DNA of 59,637 nt from an uncultured Pelagibacteraceae bacterium (GTDB taxonomy: Bacteria; Pseudomonadota; Alphaproteobacteria; Pelagibacterales; Pelagibacteraceae), in contig CACPJJ010000007.1 of assembly GCA_902634305.1 (NCBI GenBank), positions 1 through 59,637 on the forward strand, written 5' to 3'. Numbering within the stretch: the first letter of the stretch is position 1; every line of letters begins with the position of its first letter. The translations under genes were made by a program, and so were the position numbers. Of this stretch, positions 54,374 to 59,637 are shown in pieces. The notes under the pieces are model-generated. The model did no database searches and was not told where the DNA came from. It worked only from the letters and a program-made list of their open reading frames with translations.

Positions 54374-55303
54374 TTAGAGTCTCGCTCCAATTTGTTGAAT
54401 AACTTTAGATGACATCTCAGTTCCCTTTTCTAAACTTTGCTTAATTGATAAATTATTTACATGGCCATGTAAAAATCCAGCCGCAAAAAGATCACCTGCA
54501 CCAGTTAAGTCAACAATTTTAAGATTTTTTAGAATACCACATTCAACGACGTCATTTCCTTTTATTGCAATTGCCCCATTTTCACCTCTAGTAAGCACTA
54601 TCAATTTACCTTGCTGTTTGGAAAAGTTTATTACATCATTAAAATTTTTAGCATCAATCAAAGACATAATTTCTTGTTCGTTAGCGAAAGTAATATCTAA
54701 TTTATTTTTTACTAAATCTAGAAAATGAGCCTTATGTCTATCAACACAAAATTGATCAGATAATGACATTGCAACTTTATTCGCACTGTTAATTGCTTTA
54801 TCAAATGCTTTTTTAGGTTCCCCTTCGTCCCATAAATATCCTTCGAGAAATATTATTTCACTTTTCTTAATAGCATCTGAACTAATATCATTTTCATTAA
54901 TTTTTCCAGCAGTACCAAGGAATGTACACATTGTTCTTTCAGAATCTGGTGTAACTAAAATTAAACATGTTCCAGTTGGTAATTCTTCTTTTTTTTTGGA
55001 ATAAAAATACTCCACATTTTCTTTTTTTAAACCTTCTTCATACTTAATTCCAAGGTCATCTTTAGAAACTTTGCCTATGAATCCCACTTTGTTTCCTAGT
55101 TGAGATATACCTACTATTGAATTTGCTACTGATCCACCAGAAACAGTTTTTTCTATTTTAAGGTTGGATAATAGTTTCTTAAATTCATTTTCATCAAAAA
55201 TTAATTTCATTGTACTTTTAGTTAAACCATTTTGAATGATAAAATTGTCATCAACTTTACAAATTACATCTACGATTGCATTTCCTATTCCTAAAATTTT
55301 CAT
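54374..55303 (-). CDS. PfkB-family carbohydrate/adenosine kinase
   Basis: The 309-aa kinase shows ILGIGNAIVDVICKVDD, VSGGSVANSIVGISQLGNKVGFIGKVSKDDLG, MCTFLGTAGKINENDI and the PfkB signature LKIVDLTGAGDLFAAGFLHG with catalytic Asp. The domain layout is close to adenosine kinase-like members in Alphaproteobacteria, but sugar kinases are not excluded. It lies one base before nth on the minus strand and converges with the arfA-like gene across 15 bases. Confidence 0.92.
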   Translation of the reverse strand: MKILGIGNAIVDVICKVDDNFIIQNGLTKSTMKLIFDENEFKKLLSNLKIEKTVSGGSVANSIVGISQLGNKVGFIGKVSKDDLGIKYEEGLKKENVEYFYSKKKEELPTGTCLILVTPDSERTMCTFLGTAGKINENDISSDAIKKSEIIFLEGYLWDEGEPKKAFDKAINSANKVAMSLSDQFCVDRHKAHFLDLVKNKLDITFANEQEIMSLIDAKNFNDVINFSKQQGKLIVLTRGENGAIAIKGNDVVECGILKNLKIVDLTGAGDLFAAGFLHGHVNNLSIKQSLEKGTEMSSKVIQQIGARL

Positions 55304-55304
55304 A

Positions 55305-55958
55305 TTAAGCTTTCCTTGTTTTTATTGGTGATTTTCTATTAGGATAACAAGTAGTACAAATTTTACAAGCTAAACCATAACATTCTCTTGCTTTACAATA
55401 TTCTCTTCCATAATAAATTATTTGTAGGTGGAGTTTATTCCAAAACTTTTTAGGGAATAATTTTTTTAAATCATTCTCAGTTTGAATAACATTTTTGCCG
55501 TTAGTTAATCCCCATCTTTGTGCTAAACGATGAATATGAGTGTCCACAGGAAAGGCAGGATGACCAAATCCCTGTGACATTACCACACTAGCAGTTTTAT
55601 GCCCTACACCTGGAAGTTTTTCAAGCTCTTCAAAGGTTTGTGGAACTTTACCTTTATGTTTATCTATTAGTTGTTTTGAAAGAAAATAAATACTTTTAGC
55701 TTTAACTCTAAAAATACCTATACTTTTAATTAGTCTTTCAATTTTTTTCCTTCCTAATTTTACAAAGTGTTTTGGCTTATTGTATTTTGGATAAATATTT
55801 TTAGTAACGTTGTTTACATTGACGTCTGTAGTTTGAGCAGATAATAATACAGAAACTAATAAAGTAAATTTATTTCTGTGTTTAAGAGGTATCGGTGTTT
55901 TTGGATAAATTTTGTTTAATATTTTTAATATTATTTTAGACCTTTGAATTTCATTCAT
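55305..55958 (-). CDS. nth: Endonuclease III (DNA glycosylase/AP lyase)
   Basis: Nth removes oxidised pyrimidines. The 217-aa protein has the helix-hairpin-helix with catalytic Lys, LEKLPGVGHKTASVVMS, and the catalytic Asp in FPVDTHIHRLAQRWGL. Canonical Fe-S cysteines are C-x6-C-x2-C-x5-C; here the C-terminal cysteines are at about 188, 193, 198, 201 and 204 (CKARECYGLACKICTTC), a different spacing. A cluster may still form with another set. It overlaps dapB by 4 bases. Confidence 0.95.
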   Translation of the reverse strand: MNEIQRSKIILKILNKIYPKTPIPLKHRNKFTLLVSVLLSAQTTDVNVNNVTKNIYPKYNKPKHFVKLGRKKIERLIKSIGIFRVKAKSIYFLSKQLIDKHKGKVPQTFEELEKLPGVGHKTASVVMSQGFGHPAFPVDTHIHRLAQRWGLTNGKNVIQTENDLKKLFPKKFWNKLHLQIIYYGREYCKARECYGLACKICTTCYPNRKSPIKTRKA

Positions 55959-56731
55959 TTGAAATTTAAAACATCTCTCATCGAATAAAGACCAGGTTTT
56001 TTATTCATTAACCACTTAGCTGCAGTGAATGCTCCTTCTGAATAAAGAGCTCTATCAAATGCCTCATGATTTAATGTAATTATCTCTTTACCACTTGAGA
56101 AAGTTACTTCATGTTCACCCACAACCTCACCTTTTCTTAATGAATTAAAATTAATTTTTTTTCCATAAGGAAAAAATTTTTTATTTAAATATTTTTTTCC
56201 TATTAATTTATAAAAATCTTTATTCTTTCCAACAGCTATACCTTTTCCAAGCATCAATGCAGTTCCTGATGGATGGTCTTTCTTGTGTTTATGATGAATT
56301 TCAAAAACTTTACTTAGGAAATTATTTCCTAAAGATTTTGATGCAATTTCAGTTAAATACATTAATAAGTTTATTCCTAAACTCATATTTCCAGCTCTAA
56401 GTATTGGTATTTTTTTAGAATATTTTTTTATCAAATTTTCTTCTTTTTTTGAAAACCCAGTTGTTCCAATAACAACTCTTTTTTTTAATTTTGATGCAAT
56501 CTTTAAAACTTCAAATGTGCATTTGGGAACTGTAAAATCAATAATTAAATTAGCTTTTTTAAAAGCTTTTTCTGTATTTAAGCTTGGTTTAATTCCAGCA
56601 AGTTTTTTATTAATAACTCTATTTTCTGTAAGAGCTACTATCTTAAAATTTTTATCAGATCTGGCAGATTTAATAATCTGTTGACCCATTCTTCCCATAC
56701 ATCCTGTGATTGCTAAATTAATTTTTTTCAT
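55955..56731 (-). CDS. dapB: 4-hydroxy-tetrahydrodipicolinate reductase
   Basis: DapB reduces HTPA to tetrahydrodipicolinate for lysine and diaminopimelate. From ATG 56731 (MKKINLAITGCMGRMGQQI) it has about 258 aa, the NAD(P) loop GCMGRMGQQ, VVIGTTGFSKKEE, the catalytic EIHHKHKKDHPSGTALMLG and HEAFDRALYSEGAFTAAKWL. The longer frame upstream lies in a small membrane gene whose TGA overlaps this ATG (ATGA). Confidence 0.96.
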   Translation of the reverse strand: MKKINLAITGCMGRMGQQIIKSARSDKNFKIVALTENRVINKKLAGIKPSLNTEKAFKKANLIIDFTVPKCTFEVLKIASKLKKRVVIGTTGFSKKEENLIKKYSKKIPILRAGNMSLGINLLMYLTEIASKSLGNNFLSKVFEIHHKHKKDHPSGTALMLGKGIAVGKNKDFYKLIGKKYLNKKFFPYGKKINFNSLRKGEVVGEHEVTFSSGKEIITLNHEAFDRALYSEGAFTAAKWLMNKKPGLYSMRDVLNFK

Positions 56732-56898
56732 TTTAAGATAAGATATGAAACTATCATAACTGACAAAACAATTATAGCCCAAATAGATAGATTTTTTAAA
56801 AACTGTTTTAATTTTGAATTAGATCTAAGAAATGTTGGGAGAACAAGAAATAAAACAGCAATTAAAGCTATCGCTGGAACTATTTGTTCTAAACCCAT
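56728..56898 (-). CDS. Small membrane protein (56 aa) upstream of dapB
   Basis: A 57-codon frame in the dnaJ-dapB gap encodes MGLEQIVPAIALIAVLFLVLPT, then a polar FLRSNSKLKQFLKN, then LSIWAIIVLSVMIVSYLILK: two membrane helices with a basic loop. Its TGA overlaps the dapB ATG by 4 bases and its ATG is 3 bases after the dnaJ stop. It is in a third small, coupled membrane-gene position in this window (others at 26046 and 33350). Family not recognised. Confidence 0.72.
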   Translation of the reverse strand: MGLEQIVPAIALIAVLFLVLPTFLRSNSKLKQFLKNLSIWAIIVLSVMIVSYLILK

Positions 56899-56901
56899 AA
56901 A

Positions 56902-58026
56902 TTAATTTTTCCAGAAACTTTTAGCTTTTTGAAAGAATTTTTTAATACTTGGATTTGATTTTTCGTTTTCAATTTCTCTAAATTTTTCTAGTAATTCTTT
57001 TTGTTCTCTATTTAAAGAGACAGGAACTTCAGTGTTTACTTGTACATAAAGATCTCCTACTCCACTACCTCTCATATAGGGCATTCCTTTACCTTTTAAT
57101 CTAAATTGTTTTCCACTTTGAGTTCCTGAGGGAATTTTTATTTTAGCTTTTCCACCGTCAATTGTTGGTATTTCAATAGATGTTCCTAAAGCTGCATCAG
57201 CAATAGATATTGGACATTCAAAAAATAAATTTTCATCCGATCTTTTAAATAACTCATGGGAATAAACATTAATAAATAAATAAAGGTCTCCATTTCCTGC
57301 TCCTCTAGAACCTGCTTCACCTTTACCAGTAAGTCTTATTCTTGTTCCATCATCAACGCCTTTTGGGATTGAAACTGAAAGTCTTTTAGAAGCTTGTTGT
57401 TTTCCTTGACCATTACAAGAATTACATGGATTTGTAATTTCTTCACCTGATCCTGAGCATTGAGGGCATGTTTGTTGAACGGTAAAAAATCCCTGGCTTG
57501 ATCTAACCTGACCGTGACCACCACACATAGAGCATTGTCCGGCATTATGACCTGGTTTTGATCCTGATCCTTTGCAAGTGTCACATTTTTCAGATGTTGA
57601 AAATTTAATATCTTGTTTTTTTCCAGCATAAGCTTCTTCTAAAGTAATTGATAAATCATACCTTAAATCTGAGCCTCTATTATTTGATCTTCTCGAACGT
57701 CTTCCACCTCCAAAACCTTCACCAAAAAAATCTTCAAATATGTCTGAAAAAGAACTAGAAAAATCAAAATTTCCAAATCCTCCTCTTCCTCCACCACCAT
57801 TTTCAAATGCTGCATGGCCAAAGTTATCATAACTTTGTTTACGCTCAGTGTTTGAAAGAACGTGATAAGCTTCTGATGCTTCTTTAAATTTCTCTTCTGA
57901 TGCTTTATCACCTTTATTTTTATCTGGGTGATGTTTTACAGCTAATTTTCTGTATGCCGATTTTATTTGATCAGGAGTTGCACTTTTATTTACACCTAAG
58001 ACCTCGTAGTAATCTCTTTTTGCCAT
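56902..58026 (-). CDS. dnaJ: Chaperone protein DnaJ
   Basis: This Hsp40 co-chaperone stimulates DnaK. The 374-aa protein has the J-domain (1-70, AVKHHPDKNKGD with the HPD triad), a Gly/Phe region (GGGGRGGFGNFDFSSSF), four zinc motifs (CDTCKGSG, CSMCGGHG, CPQCSGSG, CNSCNGQG) and a C-terminal substrate domain. It follows dnaK by 26 bases on the minus strand; the two form a unit. Confidence 0.98.
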   Translation of the reverse strand: MAKRDYYEVLGVNKSATPDQIKSAYRKLAVKHHPDKNKGDKASEEKFKEASEAYHVLSNTERKQSYDNFGHAAFENGGGGRGGFGNFDFSSSFSDIFEDFFGEGFGGGRRSRRSNNRGSDLRYDLSITLEEAYAGKKQDIKFSTSEKCDTCKGSGSKPGHNAGQCSMCGGHGQVRSSQGFFTVQQTCPQCSGSGEEITNPCNSCNGQGKQQASKRLSVSIPKGVDDGTRIRLTGKGEAGSRGAGNGDLYLFINVYSHELFKRSDENLFFECPISIADAALGTSIEIPTIDGGKAKIKIPSGTQSGKQFRLKGKGMPYMRGSGVGDLYVQVNTEVPVSLNREQKELLEKFREIENEKSNPSIKKFFQKAKSFWKN

Positions 58027-58052
58027 AACTAATTAGACAAATAGTTGTTAGC

Positions 58053-59637
58053 TTAGGCGCTTTTTTCTTTATTATCGTCTTTTACTTCTTCAAAGTCTGC
58101 ATCAACAACATTATCGTCTTTTTTTCCTTCTTCTTTTTCTTTTGCATCTTTTGGTGTTTCACCTGGCTTAGCACTTTGCTGAGATTTGTAAATTGCTTCA
58201 CCTAGTTTCATCGAAGCTTGGACTAAATCTTGTGTCTTTTTTTTAATATCCTCTACATCAGTTCCTTTTAGAGCATTTCTTAAGTTAGCCGAGGCAGTTT
58301 CAATCGTTTTTTTATCAGCATCAGAAACTTTACTACCGTGCTCTTTTAGATTTTTTTCTGTAGAGTGTAATAAAGTATCAGCTTGATTTCTTGCATCAAC
58401 CGCTTCTCTTTTTTTCTTGTCAGCCTCTTTATTTGATTCTGCTTCTTTAACCATTTTGTTAATTTCTTCTTCACTTAAACCGCCTGAAGCCTGAATTTGA
58501 ATTTTTTGTTCTTTTCCAGTCCCTTTATCTTTTGCAGAAACATTTACAATTCCATTGGCATCTATGTCAAAAGTAACTTCTACTTGAGGCACTCCCCTTG
58601 GAGCTGGAGCTATTCCGACTAGTTCAAAATTTCCAAGCAATTTATTATCTGTTGCCATTTCTCTTTCACCTTGAAGCACTCTTATTGATACAGCAGGCTG
58701 ATTATCTTCTGCAGTTGAGAAGACTTGGCTTTTTTTAGTTGGTATAGTTGTATTTTTATCTATAAGTTTTGTCGATACCCCACCAAGTGTTTCAATTCCT
58801 AATGATAAAGGTGTAACGTCTAACAACAATACATCTTTCACATCTCCTTGCAAAACTCCTGCTTGAATTGCAGCACCCATAGCAACAACTTCATCAGGGT
58901 TTACGCTTTTATTTGGTTCTTTTCCAAAGAAATTTTTTACTTCTTCGATTACTTTAGGCATTCTTGTCATTCCACCTACTAAAATTATTTCACTTATTTC
59001 GCTCGCAGATAATCCAGCATCTTTAAGTGCTGTTTTGCAAGGTGGAATCGTTCTTCCAATTAAATCTTCAACTAAGGCTTCTAATTTTGCTCTAGTCATT
59101 TTTAAATTAATATGTTTTGGGCCTGTTTTATCCGCAGTTATAAAAGGTAGGTTAATTTCAGTTTGCGTAGCAGAAGATAATTCAATCTTTGCTTTTTCAG
59201 CTGCTTCTTTTAGTCTTTGCAATGCTAGTTTGTCTGATTTTAAATCAATTCCATTTTCTTTTTTAAATTCACTTAATAAATAATCTACTATTGTGTTATC
59301 AAAATCTTCACCACCTAAAAATGTATCACCATTAGTAGACTTTACTTCAAAAACTCCATCTCCAAGTTCTAAAATTGAAACGTCAAAAGTTCCTCCGCCC
59401 AAATCATAAACAGCAATTTTTTTATTTTGTTTTTTATCTAATCCATAAGCCAAAGAAGCAGCAGTTGGTTCATTAATTATTCTTAAAACCTCTAAACCAG
59501 CAATTTTTCCTGCATCTTTTGTTGCTTGTCTTTGAGCATCGTTAAAGTAGGCTGGAACTGTTATTACTGCTTTTGTAACTTCTTGACCAAGATATTTTTC
59601 AGCAGTCTCCTTCATTTTTTGAAGAACGAATGCTGAA
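58053..59637 (-). CDS. dnaK: Chaperone DnaK (Hsp70), 3' part
   Basis: This Hsp70 is cut by the window edge; about 528 C-terminal residues are present. Visible are [60 protein letters not shown], and the substrate domain with [18 protein letters not shown] and the linker DVLLLDV. The C-terminal lid and an acidic tail ending [12 protein letters not shown] are complete. The reading frame is open to the window end ([14 protein letters not shown]), so the start lies beyond. Confidence 0.98.
   Translation of the reverse strand, partial: SAFVLQKMKETAEKYLGQEVTKAVITVPAYFNDAQRQATKDAGKIAGLEVLRIINEPTAASLAYGLDKKQNKKIAVYDLGGGTFDVSILELGDGVFEVKSTNGDTFLGGEDFDNTIVDYLLSEFKKENGIDLKSDKLALQRLKEAAEKAKIELSSATQTEINLPFITADKTGPKHINLKMTRAKLEALVEDLIGRTIPPCKTALKDAGLSASEISEIILVGGMTRMPKVIEEVKNFFGKEPNKSVNPDEVVAMGAAIQAGVLQGDVKDVLLLDVTPLSLGIETLGGVSTKLIDKNTTIPTKKSQVFSTAEDNQPAVSIRVLQGEREMATDNKLLGNFELVGIAPAPRGVPQVEVTFDIDANGIVNVSAKDKGTGKEQKIQIQASGGLSEEEINKMVKEAESNKEADKKKREAVDARNQADTLLHSTEKNLKEHGSKVSDADKKTIETASANLRNALKGTDVEDIKKKTQDLVQASMKLGEAIYKSQQSAKPGETPKDAKEKEEGKKDDNVVDADFEEVKDDNKEKSA

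Noticed and set aside
1..59637. CRISPR array or prophage
   Set aside because: No regularly spaced repeats, cas genes, phage structural genes or integrase were seen on either strand.

Overview
The window looks like a piece of a streamlined, very AT-rich alphaproteobacterial chromosome, most likely a Pelagibacterales (SAR11, Candidatus Pelagibacter-like) genome. Reasons: A/T at nearly every third codon position, spacers of a few bases or stop/start overlaps (TAATG, ATGA) between most genes, many convergent genes whose stop codons overlap, only one tRNA and no insertion sequences, and the alphaproteobacterial hemE / ppsR-maf-aroE-coaE-dnaQ-secB-fxsA block. The assignment is inferred from gene content and style; no rRNA is present to confirm it.

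Layout. 1-2454: haem genes (partial hemD, hemC) divergent from tsaD. 2455-5635: an inserted defence island with a small orphan gene, a PD-(D/E)xK-type restriction endonuclease, a convergent C5-cytosine methyltransferase and an EVE-like reader protein. Its left edge holds a broken copy of the first seven codons of the resident EVE gene that follows its right edge. 5636-15222: EVE protein, acetyl-CoA synthetase, a DUF4212/Na+ symporter pair, rpe, a heparinase-like protein and purH. 15212-18969: carbinolamine dehydratase behind tRNA-Gly, then two TPR-fused transferases. 19007-24311: Lon-N protein, UbiH-like monooxygenase, ftsK, lolA, GNAT and HIT proteins. 24308-27464: a leftward his cluster (hisB-hisH-small membrane protein-hisA-hisF-hisE). 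27521-29435: hslVU behind a sigma-32-like promoter.

29425-35187: smr, timA-like, fxsA, secB, dnaQ, coaE, aroE, a previously uncalled 52-aa membrane protein gene, maf and ppsR, ending at a 284-base gene-free gap that is the best candidate for the replication origin. Genes diverge from this gap on both sides. 35188-46217: hemE-hemH-hemJ-rho, a TPR-sulfotransferase, mnmE-mnmG-rsmG-parA-parB, with two parS-like sites inside mnmG and rsmG about 8.5-8.8 kb from the candidate origin. 46218-50796: holA, lptE, leuS and a DUF3576 lipoprotein. 51010-51936: a highly expressed porin. 51969-59637: thiE-like/PLPBP genes that share one ATGCAT for both start codons, an L,D-transpeptidase, a winged-helix regulator, a 35-codon arfA-like gene, PfkB kinase, nth, dapB, another uncalled small membrane gene, dnaJ and partial dnaK.

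The strongest candidates for something undescribed are the restriction/EVE island with its start-codon duplication, the small coupled membrane-protein genes, the start-on-start divergent pair, and the near-leaderless heat-shock start of hslV. All functions are read from sequence motifs and context only.
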